64,000 nt of DNA from Certhia americana (lineage: Eukaryota > Chordata > Aves > Passeriformes > Certhiidae): NCBI GenBank assembly GCA_018697195.1, contig CM031859.1:56732779-56796778 (forward strand), in the 5' to 3' direction. Numbering within the stretch: the first letter of the stretch is position 1; every line of letters begins with the position of its first letter. The notes beneath the pieces were generated by a model. That model saw only the letters and a list, made by a program, of their open reading frames with translations. It made no database searches and had not been told where the DNA came from. Positions 39,801 to 53,500 of this stretch are shown piece after piece. Both the position numbers and the translations under genes were made by a program.

Positions 39801-42800
39801 TAAGTGTCCAAGTAAAAAAAAATATTCGATTAACAGATTTGAGAAAATAGATTTACAAACTCCCCAAATTGAAGCAGCACAAGAGTAATTTATATATACA
39901 CATATCTCACTGTTAAAATCTGATTGGAACTCCCTGCTGGGACATAGAAGCACATTTTTAAAACAAGACATGAATCCCATTGTATTCACAAGCTTCCTTT
40001 GAAAATACAAACCATGGCTGAAAATGTTGCTTAAAATTCAAAAGGCAATCAAACAGAAAGGAACAGAGCTACACAGAAACCTTTATCTTTGAATAATCAA
40101 AAGCTGTATGCCTTTGTTAATAGTGCCTATTCTATACAAGATATCCATTCAAGCTGTCTGTTCATATGCATGAGAAGGGTCTAAGTGCAATGGTTGGAAA
40201 ATAGATTTGATCACCATGCTTTTTTACCTACATTGAGGAGTTTAATGTATGTACAGACATGGAAAAGAAAAGGAAAAAAAAAAAAAGAAAAAGGAAAAGG
40301 AAGAGCGGATGAAAAGGGCCTTAGCACATTAAGAAAAAGATTTTAGATTCAATAGATATAAATCAGCTGGACAATGAGGCATACAGGGATAGAGAATTTG
40401 GTTATCTCCCTTCCCCTATACCACTGATTGTTAGCAAAGTGGGTCTGAAGTGCATACTGATTAGAGGATTGTGGTTTGTTTTATATTTCTGCAGTTTCAT
40501 GACATATGGTGGATTATCTACCAGAGTTTCGGTATAATGACCTATTCCTCAGGCAGCACAGGTGGGGCCACTCCTCTGTCAGACCCCATACTGCTGGCAA
40601 AAGGTGTCTTTATTGTTCAGTCAGCACCCAGAGGCACCCTGGGGGCTGTGTGCCAGCCAGGCACTTTCCAACATCCCCTCTCTGGTCTGGTGAAACAGGT
40701 GGACAGGGGCTACAGCCCCTTTCTGTACAAAAGAAAGTCATATTGTGAGATCTGCTAGAGCCAGGACAAAGAATACATATAAAACCCAGTGTAAGCTCTG
40801 TTTTCCTTTATTCTTATGGTGGGTGATGTGTTTCACTTACTCTCCCCAAGGCCACATTCTGAAATCTCTTCGCAAGTTCCCAGAATAAAGACTGCATAAT
40901 TTAATGAAAAGGAAAAGCTGTGGAAATTTACCCTTCTTCCATATGGTTTTCTGCAGATTTTAATCCTACAGTGAACCTACTGATATCCAGTTTTCACTGG
41001 CAGACTGAGACAGCTAAATCTCCAGATTAGCTTGCAGAAAGAAACACATCTTGAGAAACTTAGAAATCTATAACATGCCTTATTTTTCCTGTTAAGAGTC
41101 TGAGACCAAAACTAACAAACTAACAAATCTCTATAGCAGATCAAATGCAATAGAGAAAGCCAGAATATCTTAAGGAGGTAACCTAATTAAGCATACAAAA
41201 ATGTAACTGGGCTTAAGAAACCTAAACTGTCTCCTAGTGCTCCAGATTGCTATTGAAGAAGCTAACAACAAACTATATCTTTGCTTCTCTACCTGTAAAA
41301 TAATGGTAACAATCTATACTTCCTTTTGAAGTACTTTAAGAACCTCTTGACCATAAGCATTAGATAAAGAATTGGGCTTTATTACAATTATTAATATGGA
41401 TTAAGTGGATTGGATGCACACTTCTCAGAAGTGCATCAACCTAAGAATGGGCTCACAGAGAATTATACTTCAACCATTCCCTCTGAGGGAATGATTCTTC
41501 TTGCTCCATTCTTTATATCCTTGGCAGTAATTTCCAGTAGTTTCAGAGGGGCTACACTCTGAAACAGTGATCTACCTAAGAAACACAAAAATCAGTCTCA
41601 TCAACATTCGTTATCCTTTCTGTAAGATCATACTACTCAAATGTTAACTTTGAGGTCCTGGTCTTTTACCTGTCTGTGAGAAAGTTGCTCTTTCAAGCTC
41701 AAATGTCCAAGCTCTGGAGATGTCAGCGTGGCTTGGGCTTGCTCCAAAGCAGCCTGTAGGGCTCTCAGCTCGATTTCAAATTTCTTCATATCCTGTAATA
41801 CATTTGATTCAGGGATAAATAAGAGGAAAAATAGAGATCACTATAAATATATCTGTCTGGATTTTGCAGGTACATCCCCCTTACATACAGTCCAAAAAAA
41901 AATTCATAGTTTTGACAATTAATTTTAAATGTTTAAAGTATTATAAAAATACCAGTGATATGACAGTCTAGAAAAAGGGACTGCAAAGGCAGAGTTATTT
42001 TAAGTATTTCAATCTCAGATACAACGTATACTTTATAAAACTGAAAAAGCATGTTCATTCTTTTCTGCACTCCTTTGTAGAGGTAGGTCTTACACTATGG
42101 AATTCTGGTCTGGTCCAGTGCTGATCTAAATCAATAAATAACAGTATTTAGATATAATTTAAGAGAAGGAAAAAGGAAATAGCAGAACATAAGTGTCAAC
42201 AAATACATTTTTCAAGTATCTAAACATGCTCAGTGCTATTTGAGACACACCATTATCCCAAATTTATCCATCCAGAAAGGGCACTTATAACAGGACCTGC
42301 AGAAATCTTGTGCCCATCTGAGTCAGCACCTGAAGGCAGCATCTCAAACAGTGCAAGATACCTGACTTTAGACAACTAAGTCATGCTCTGTATAGACCAC
42401 AGATTATCTTCACTGCTAATAATCTGAGTAGTATGATGCATACATCACCCTAGATGCCAGCTAGCGCTAGAAAAACTGCTTTCATTTACCTTGGCAGCAT
42501 CTTGGAGGCTTGGTAGCTGCACTTTGATAACTTGCTGCAATTCCTCTGTCCGCCGCCCCAGTTCCAGCACTTGCTGTGACATGCCTTCAGTACAGTATAC
42601 GCTTGCCAGGTAATCAATCCTCTCACTCATGGCCTCAAGATCACCATGAATCTCTCCAGACTCATCAAGAATGCTCTAGGTGGAGATACAAGCAAACTGA
42701 ATGTCAGATTTGCAACTCAATGACACATATCTTTTAAGTAAATTATTCTGCAAACTCTTCAATCTGTACACACTCGTGAGCCTATGAATAAGTTCCACTG

Positions 42801-44468
42801 ATTTCCTGTAAGATTTATGCAATATGCTTAATTCTGAAGGTCTGCTGAAGTGCTTCAGCTTATAAAGACTGGGAAACAAAAAATTAAGTCATAAAGCTTC
42901 ACCAGCTGTACTTGCCAACACATTAATTTTAGTGTTTTGCTATACACACTTACGTGCAAAAATATATTCTATGCAATCTATGGAGAACATTTGTCCTGGA
43001 AGCCTTATATACCTATTAGAAAGTAGCAGAAAGCACCTGGGTGAAGTGTTATAGCAGGGCAGGAGTTGTTAATGCTGTCTAAAAAAATCACTGCCAAAGT
43101 ACTGTGTAGGATGGCATTGGTTAAGCCTGTATCAACAGATTTTGAAGCAGGAAAAAGAAGCCATAGCAAAACCAAACCAGAAATTCTGTATCTAGCTTTC
43201 CTCAGGACAAATTGCCTGGAAGCTTCTATTCATAATACAAAGGCTGACATACTACACTGGACTAACATACAATAATGCAGCTGACAATTAAGGAATGTAC
43301 ACATAAAAAATATAATTTAAGTTTATTTTGCTATTAGTGATACAGTATTATCTTATGATGCCTTGATTTCTTTCACACAGTCATGTAACACCAGGCAAGC
43401 TTGAACCTCATAAAAACATCCCACTGATCTCACACACACAGACACACACAGAACAAATTGCACATTTACGGTGACAGCAAATTACTCTGATGTGAAATGT
43501 TCAGGCAGAGATTGGAAGAAACTCTTCCATTAGGTATCAATTTGAGAATATTTGGTATAAAACTCATTGGATGAGAACAAAGGCTATTCCAGTTTAGCAT
43601 TATGGAGAAAGGAAAAAACTCCAAACTGAAAATCGCATTTGATTAACTAAAGCTTTGGAGTATGAGCTGCAATAAGGTGCTTGGTGTGATAGAATCACAG
43701 TGTGCAGATACGCTATTCAGCCAAAAGCCTCTATGAAACCAAACTACTTGAGTAACATGGAACTCAACTTTGAATCATGTTTTTATTCTACAACATATCT
43801 TTATTTCAGCTTTCAGAACAATTGTCCAAAACCAATGAATCATTTTAAAGGCTTGGGTGAAGAGTCAAAGAAACATAGAACTTTAGGAGGAAATAGAACT
43901 CCATTGCTTTGAAAATAACTTTTTATATACACTGCCTTTTAAATTTCTTAGCTAACATAATCACCTGGTAGGCTTTAAACTGGTCACGAAGTTGAGAGGA
44001 AGAATTCCATGTTATACTACCATGCACTAGGATATTTGCTTTCTCAATCCATTTCAGTATGAACTCCAGCATCTCATTGTATTCTTCCAAGTGTGAAGCA
44101 GCCTGGATAAAAGAAAAATTTGCTTAAACCTAAGATGTAATTTTGTACAATTCTTGGAGGATAAAAAAAAAAAAAAATATTTCTATTTCCTTCATTGTTT
44201 TAACCTGGGGAAAAAAATTTTTCTTTCCTTTATTATATAAGCTAATTTCTTATGTGTTTATGGAGTTAAAATAGGTCTGTTTCCAGTGGTAAGATTATTT
44301 GTTTTGGGGAAAAAGAAAAGGCACTCTACAAATGTAGATCACACTAGGACAGTCCATTACTGCTCAAATATACCCCTAGAGGGTACACTCTCTGTGCATA
44401 TTTCAGCCTCACATGTAAGTTCCAAAATACCTCCTCTTTCAGTTTGGGGCTCAATTTCTTATTTTGAT

Positions 44469-44510
<42 letters not shown>

Positions 44511-47500
44511 GTCTGCTTTGTCCACTCAGTTTGCCATATTTCCAAAAAAATGAAATGTTGCCCTATTTCAAAATACAGGACAAAAGTTCTGCTTTCTAAA
44601 TAATCCAATTTCTATTAGCAAATTAGTAAGCTCCAATTTTTTTTTCAGCAGGAATAATTTAATTGAAGTTCATGAATTTCATCCTCTTATATGATGGATC
44701 AAATCAAAGGTGATCAAAATGTATTTGCAAGCAGTTTTCAATACCTATTATTTTTTATGATAAGTGGATTTTTTGATGCTGAACAAAAATATCCTAATGT
44801 TAAATACCTTTGCCAAGTACCTTAGACTGAATTCTTACTTTGATAATAATTTTCTATGTATTATTAAAAACAATTTTTCAGAGGAAACTGAAAAGAGTAT
44901 TTTGAAGTTTTCTTACAGAAGCAACTTCATGCGTACAGAAAGAAGAAATCATAATTTCTCGGTGTATTGATGGCAGAACCATAGAAAATCCATTTACTTC
45001 CTTTTAGCTAGAGATTTTTGGGGATAAGGAGAATTAAGGAAAAAAAAGGAGAAAGAATTTCAGGGACTTTGAACCACATGGGATGCATCTCTATGAATGC
45101 CAAAATATTGCATAAATATTATGCATTATAAGGCCCATTGTATACAGGCTTTTCTATTGACTATACAGGCTTTTCTATTGAATATACAGGCAGTGTTCAC
45201 CCTCTATGGACTGGGACTAGGTAGTTTGTTTTTTTTTTAAACTTTAGTTTTTAATGCAGCAAATATAGGTAACAGTGACAAAACAGACCCTGATAAGCAC
45301 AATGAGGTACTATTTCCGGGCATGCTACTGTTTGTGAGGTCTACAATCTTTTCAGGGCACCAAAGGAACCAAACAGCAAGTTATTCATGCAAGACGGTGT
45401 TAAAGTAGCATCTGAGAATTATTTCACCCCCTGATTTGACCTGTGTGTCTTTGGAATGTGATGCAAGCCCTGACTAATAATAGGCAGATGTGCCAAGGAA
45501 TGCCCTGTCTGGCATAACTCCAGGAAAATAAATGAGATGTTTGCATGCTCCTTCTGGTTCTGAGAGGAAACAGCAGAAAGGATTTAAGATCATACCTGAC
45601 TGAGCTTGGCTGCTCTGTACTCAGCCTGCCGTATGGTCTGCTGGTGCAATGTAGTGAGTTTCCCTATCCTGTTGGACAGCTGCTTAGCCAGGGGTACGTT
45701 CTGCTCTGCAAAGTCCTGGACTGATGCATCTAATTCCAACAGCTTTATATTGCAGCTGTCCAACTCGTCACCAAGGATCTAGACAGAAAAACAATAAAAT
45801 CAGTGATCCAGGAAGTGTTAGCTTGTTGGTTGATTATTTCTAGTCCAACTTGCAACTTTTATACCCTGTCCAAAGTCTCCATAGTTTTTTTCCATTTTTA
45901 AGTGGGAAAGCAGAACAGCAGGATGTTTGGTCATCTCTTAAGCATGTGCCATTACTCTTTCTCCTCTGACTTCCTGTCTGAAATGGATAACCGTTTTCCC
46001 TGCCGTAGCCAAAGACTGAGTCACTTCAGTGTGACATTAACTGTTCTCAGGCATGTTCTGTGTTTGTTTCTGAAATGAACTGTCATTATAGACTGCCATG
46101 ACAAGGATTTGTGTTTATTGGTAAAGGGGCTTGTTTTATTGTTGTCTTAAGATATAAGTTTATAAACTCATAAAAATGTAGTTACTCATTAATGGATTAT
46201 GAAAACTTTAATTTTGATTTGAAACTTGCAATTTCATAGCATGATCTTGATTCAGGAGCAGCCTGATTTTGCTAGACTGTTTCAATAGGAACACAGCTTA
46301 AAATCAAATTTTCTTACAATACTCACAAATATTTTGAAAAGAAAGCCTAAAAGGCTTTTCAAGTTTCTCATAGATTTATAGGATACTCTTGGGCTACAGG
46401 TTCTTGAGAAGAGGCTACTGGTTATTTTTGTATTTGCTTTTTATATCCAAGGAGTTAAAAATTCATTGTTTTTGTAATGTAAATAAAATCAGTCACAGAA
46501 TCATAGAACAGGTTAGGTTGGAAGTGACCATGGTGGGTCATCTTGTCCAATCTCCCTGCTCAGTCAGGGTCACATGGCATAGGATTGTGTTCAGATGGTT
46601 CTTGAGTGTCTCCAGTGAGGGAGACTCTACAACATCTCTGGGCAACCTGTTCTAGTGCACAGACACTGCACAGTAAAGAAGTTCTTCCTTATGCTGTGGT
46701 GGAATTTCCTGTGAATCGGTTTCTGCCATTGTCTCATGTCCCACTGCTTGGACAAACACCCTAGCCTCTCTCCTATTATTTCTACAAATTTAAACTCCAA
46801 TCATTCAGAACACTGCTACAGGTGCTTCAAGAAGTCACTTCAAGCTCTTCAGGTTAGGGCTGTCCTGGCAGACGCACCTCAGAGTACAAGTTATGATCAA
46901 GCACTATGATAAATCAATATTATTCCACGATCTTGGAGACATAATTGTCTACATGTAGACACAAAGACAGATGTTAAACTGCTCATCTAAATACAAAGAC
47001 ACACATATTACAACAAGCATAAATAAACATATTTACTACAGATATTATACAGAATTTATATGCTGTTTGTGAAGGAAGGATCCATTTGGCTTGAGTCACA
47101 TGTATTTAAAACAGATTTTTATTTTTTTCACAATCTGTTTCAATGTTAATATAAAAAAAAAATACTGCTGTAACCAAAGCCAACCTAGTCTCAAGAGTAT
47201 CAGCTAAGTGCTGGCATAAAAGCAGTTGGAACACTTCTACATCTCCAGCAACATAGGAAAGCATTTATGCAACTTAAGAAAGCAGATTTCAGTGGCTTTC
47301 TGATTTCTTATTGAAATAAAGGAGATACAGCAGGGATATAAATCAGTGACATTTCCTGCAAAGCAAACAGTACTTTGGAACATCTTGAGCATCTCATGAA
47401 AACAAACAGGTAATTTATGACATACCAGTCATGCTAAATCTTACCCTATTTTGTATGCTTTGCTTAATTTCAGATAGTAATTTGGTCAGGTTTTAATTCG

Positions 47501-50500
47501 CCCAGTTTACTCTTAAATGCATGAGTAGTACTTTACCTCGTTGTTGAATCAAATTATATGAGATGGGCTACAAGTAAAATTCTATTGATCTATTTATCAT
47601 AAATAAAGAATTGTCTTTTCAGTACAAACAAGAACAAGGAGCAGTTTGAAGGTTCCTCAGGCTTTCCCAGATTGGAGTCATACTTACTGAAAAGGAACCG
47701 TGAAACTTTTGTCCATCTCACTTAAATACTCAGCTGCTTCCTTCAGATTGTGTGGGCCAGTTTGCAAAGAATATAGTTTTTAAAATCTCACCATTCAACC
47801 CTTATTTCTGTATAATCCTTCTCTTGAATTACATTAAGAAACTGTCCTGCAAATCTTTGCAGACAACACTTTGGTATGAAGTGAGTGTCCCAATTCAGAA
47901 AAATTAATGGCATAACCACATAAGGAAAGCCTTCTCTTACCTTTTGTTCAAGTTTGGCTTGTGCTATATCATTTGTTTTCTTTTTCAGTTTCGAAAGAAT
48001 GGTATTTAGTTCATTTGCAATCCCCTGGATTTTCTGATCAAACTCTTGATTCAATGTTTTGATTTGCTGAGTTTCTCTTTCTTTGGTTTGAATCTGTCAA
48101 AAATAAGAATTAAATTCAATAATCAGAAATCACTCCTCCATAAAGGAAATTAACTTTCCTTTAATTCAAAGGATGAAGGTAATAGAACTATTCTGTGTTG
48201 CCACAGTTTGGCCACAGCAGGATACCAAGTCATAAAGCCTGAAGAAGGGCTATAGATCTTTTATGCACTTATCTACTGCATTTTACCTGATCCTGTACAG
48301 TTACGAGGGCCAGTCCAACTTCTGCTAAATGAAGAGAGAGTTCAGAAGGCAAAATGGTATAAAGCCCCAAGTATTTATTCTGTTGTTGTTCAGCCAATTT
48401 TTCAACAGCCTGGCGGTGAGCAGTTACTTCACCAAAGAGAGACTAATGACAGAAAAAACAGTATTGTTAAGAACAATGAGAATACATCTTAAATATCTTT
48501 AAAATAAAATATCACAGTCCATCATCTACTTCACACTTTATGAATTTGTCTAGTGGGTTAGTTAAAAAAACTAATGAATATTGTCTAATTTGAATTTATG
48601 GTGTTTTTGAAACTATTAACATTCACTAGCAGATCAAAATAAAGATGAATATTGTGATTTAGAAGTTGAAAAATTTGGTATACCTGCAGTTCCTGAAGTT
48701 GAATGTCCACTTCCGCATCAGGGCTTAATAAATATTCTTTTGTTTCCTGGATCCAGGACTTCACGATATTAATCTCAGCTTCAACCTCCTCACGCTCCTT
48801 CAGCTCCTGTTTCACCATCTTCATGCCTTTTTTAACTTTCTGTTGCATACTTTGGAAAGAAAGAAACAATAACTATTTGTGAAGAATAAAGCAATGTCTA
48901 AGAACACTACCTTTTCAAAAAATACTGAACAATAAAGATAATGATTGAGAGCACCACATTCAGAGAAATAAATTTAAATAAATTAAATTTTTCATGTCCA
49001 TTCTCTGGTTTATGTGTTTGGACATCAAGCATGCAATACTTTTGAAAAAAATGCCAATGTATATAACAGAGATACCTATATCTGAGCCCTGATTGTCAGT
49101 AGAGGAAACAGGCAATTGCAGAGCATGTATTAGGATTATTCATTGTCGTTCCAAAAGAAACTTCTAAAATAGGTCAGAAAAACTATATCTTACACTTGTT
49201 TATTTCTCTGCATTAATTAGAGAAGGAGACTTAATATGCTCTGATGTTGATATCTAGAATATAAAGTAACATGAGATAACTTCCTATTGATGTGGTTTGC
49301 ACTGGCAGAATACTTAGGTTAAGTTATGGACCAAGCATCTGAACATGGCTTATTTCCACACTTATACTACCATAGAATCTTCTGTAAAAAATTACATCTC
49401 TGTGGAAGTTCTGTTGGACTACTTGTGACATGGATCTTTGATATTCCCATATTTCATTTATGTTTGCATAACCTTGCATAGATGAATCATGCCTTATTTA
49501 CATGAGCAGGAGGTCATCACAGACCTTGTATCTTAGGAACCAATTTTAAGTGAAAAATGCAATTGCAAAAGTACTTACATCTACAAATTTTCTACAGGGA
49601 TTGCTATTCTACTATAATTATTTTCACACACACACAATAAACCTTGCACAGGCTTGGTGTAAGGTTTACAGTTTTGTCATTTCTCATTTCTCTTTGTCTT
49701 CCCACTGTGGAGATCCACTTAATGGTATCTTAGTGTAGCTATGAGGTAGATAAGTGTCTTAAAACTTAACATAGGACTTCCTGTTTTCTACATGACAGGG
49801 TGATGTTTCAGATTTAGATATAGATTTGCATAACCTCAAAGTGAAAAGTTATGATTTGTTTGTTTGCCCACCATTCCCCTGTAAATGTCATACAGGACCT
49901 ACTTTTGGTACCTAAGTGCTTCAAACAAGGGAAACAAAGTGATAAACTAATCAAAAGAGGATACAAAAACATAGACAATCACTGTTAATGTGAGAAGTAA
50001 TGCAACTGTTTAAAATCAGTTATAACCTTAAGCAGTTTATGCAGCTTTTATGTAAGTTAGTGTTATTATGCAAGGCAAGAAATACATATTCTAAAAGGCG
50101 TACTCTTTCTGATGGAAATAAAAAATAATGGCAAAAAAAACGTATTTCAAAACTAATTAAAAGTAATTTTAAATTAAAACTGATGCTTATTTTAAAAAAT
50201 AATAGCTAATATTTATTCAGGCATGTTGATTGTTAATGATATAAAAATGATATATAAACTCTTAATGATGAATTACAAGGTACCATTTTTCTGGTGAATC
50301 TTTAAAAATATTTCCTTACTTGTGGCATCGATCTTGCATTGCTTTGATTTCTTGCATAACTGGTAGCTCCTTCTGAGATGGAGCCTTTACTTCTACATCC
50401 TGAAGCATGTTAACAGCATGCTGGTTGAGCAGGCCCAAAGAGGACAGCTGGTGGTCCACCTCCAGCAGGAAACTGCCGTGATAATCCAAGAGTTCCATGA

Positions 50501-53500
50501 GCTCTGTCTTGGATGCCTTTTCCACTGAGCTTTCTGGTAAGCGACCCTGTAGCTGATCTATAGCTGTTGTGGCTTTCTGAATCTATGGAAAAAGATGCAT
50601 TCTTGTCAATAATGAGATTAAAAAAGAAGCTAATACAACTGACACTGAAAGGTGCTAGACCCAGTGCTGTACATTTCGATTCTATAAAACTGCTGTGGTA
50701 TAGGACTCATGCTCTTCTGGGCCAGATCCCTTGCTCTTCACAGGGCATTAGGACTTGCTAAGGAATTTATTTTTTGTCTAGTAATGGGAGTCTTCTTATA
50801 ATCTTTAACATTTATTATATTTATTGCCACAGAAACTAGACCTCTACCCTGGGGCACACCCATATCTGGCACAAGTCATGCATTTAACAAAATGATTATC
50901 CTCATTCCTAAAGAACCTGCTGTCTGGGCATAAATAATGCCAAATGACAAATAAAAAGATACAGGCCAATTTATGCTGTCTGGGCATAAATAATGCCAAA
51001 TGACAAATAAAAAGAATACAAGAGGAAAAAAGAGTCATATGATCAATAAGCAGTGACAGGCACTATCATCACTGCTTATGCTTAAAAGGAGTAACCTCAT
51101 ATTCTTCAGGGAAAAAAAAAAAAGAGAGAAAAAAGAGAGAAGAAAAAGAAGAAGAGAGAAGAAAGAAAAAAATTAGGAGGTTAACACAATCAGAGGTTAA
51201 CACAGAACATCTGAGGAAAGGAAACAGAACCACCAGAAACCAAATCAACTCTGTATGTACTATATATATATATGGATAGAGAAGAACAGTCCAAACTTTG
51301 GAGGTAATGATTCTAAATCTGGATCTTTCATAGCTGTGTTTTTCTGTCCTGAGGGAAAAAATCAGTTATTCCTGATATCAGTTTCCTCTACCACAAGATG
51401 ATTAATAAGGTAGCATAATGAGTGAAAACCTACGTACAAGAGAGGATTTACCAAGACTAGGATTTACCTTATCATTGAAACCTTTCCATTCCTGCACTGC
51501 ATCTTCCAAAATTTTCTCTTGTTCCTGGGCCACATTCCGGAGCCGTGTCCAGCGCTGCCAAACTGTTGTCATGGACCTACTTATAGATGCCTTACTGGCA
51601 TCATTGCTGATTTTTTCCAGCTGTAAAGCCTTTTCTTCTAGGGATGTTATCTTCTCATGGAAAGAACTCACTATAGACACGAGAGTCTGAAAAAGCAAAA
51701 ATAAGCACTGTTTTCCTTTTCCACGAGACAACTCATTAGTATTCAATATGCAGGTAGGTGAACCATCCCCTATCCACTGTAAATGAGGAGGAGGTATAGT
51801 ACTTTGAGTGAGGTGGCTAGGTCTCACTTTATTTCTCATAGACAAGATATTAGCTACTGCTGCTTGGTCCAAAATGCAAGTTTCTGGAAGCAGCAGAAAT
51901 CTGGTGTAACAAGCTTTTCCCTTCCTTGATAGCCCCTTAAAAGGGATGAAAATAAGCATTCAGGGTCCTTCTCATAGCAAAGACTGACTTCTAAACAGTC
52001 TAAAAATGAAAGAAGCGATTCAGGTGCTTAAGTGTACATTTATGTCCTGTTTAACAGTGTTTTAAATGCCCAAGGATTTGAGGACACTCTCAAGAACCTG
52101 GCATTGACATGACATTAGTCTTAGGATAGATTCTAGATTTCACAAGATACAGCTGGCAGCATGTTTGAAGTGTCACTGACTGTCTATATTAAGGCAACTA
52201 ACTAGTACCCTTAATATGAGACAGTAAGTTTTTTTAAGCTTTATTTCTTGCTTTTAGACTAAACAAGAGTTAAACTCCAACTCTTCCCATCCTAGTAGCA
52301 GTAAACTAGTAGTAAACCAGTAAAATAGTAAAACTAGGATCATGTTCCATGATCAAAAGTAGATGGATGTTTCTATTGATCTAAGTTGCTTGAAGGGTAC
52401 ATAATTTTGGGGCTTACAGACCCACTGCTTTTAGGAACCTCCTGACTCATTGCATTTCTCTACAGTCGTAAGCCCATATACAGAAAACAAGCTGAAAAGT
52501 GATTAAAGATATCTGTCTTGGTAATCCCACAAATAAAATGTGTGCTTTGCACAGCACTAAACATGTCCTGGTGCGATATGACACAGTTAAGTACTACAGG
52601 TGAAGATCTAAAAAATCAAATTCATGTTACCATAGGTAGGGACCTATGTATTATAAATTCTTTTTTTATATTATTTTCACTTGAAAGAGAAGGATTTCAT
52701 ACAATCATCAGTACCTTACCTTATGTGTTAGCAATTTCTCTTCTGCTTCATGTGAAGAGGCAGCTTTAGCTACTGAGAAATCAGATAATTTTTTCTCAGC
52801 ATCATTCATCAGTTCAATCACCTTCTGCCTTGATGTCTGGTACTCCTGCCACTCAGAGGCACATCTTAAACAAATACAGTTCCAGAAAGAACAACTTAAT
52901 GCTATATAAAAACATTTGAAAATCAGAAATATTGTTGTATCTAGTTTTAATTGCAACTGCCTAGTTTTGCTGTTACACAGTATTTTCCAAGAAAATGTTA
53001 GATTATTGGGAAACATCATACATAGAAATGCTCCTGATTTTCAGCTATGCCTTACAGAAAATATAGCTGGGCATTTAATAGCCCTTATTTGACTTTTTCT
53101 GAGAAACTGACTATACTGTGGTTTAAACCTACCCAAACTTACGGAATTCAGAACATACAGGAATAAGAAACATAGTCATGCTTGTTAAAAAAATATTTCC
53201 TTTTAGTTCAAAATGTCTGCTTCAATTTCATTTGTTCATGCATATGTCTTGTGTCAGGAGAAATACAGAACAGTTGTTCCCTACTCTTCCTCTTTGTGCT
53301 GTTCCAAGCTTAATATAATTCTAGAGCTTCTTTAAGATCACACTAGTCAGTCAAGGGCAGAAAAGAAAGCAGAATCCAAGAGCTCTGAATCCCCAATATC
53401 CACTTCTCTCAAAAGTAGCACAAATATTTTAAAACTTCAATTAATGTTCTAATTCTTTCTTTCATTACCAACAAGATGATCTTAAAATGAAGAAAGAGAA

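Noticed and set aside
44471..44515. CT/T tract ending in CAG on the + strand as a splice acceptor
   Set aside because: No coding exon follows on the + strand, and the gene is on the other strand; simple repeat.
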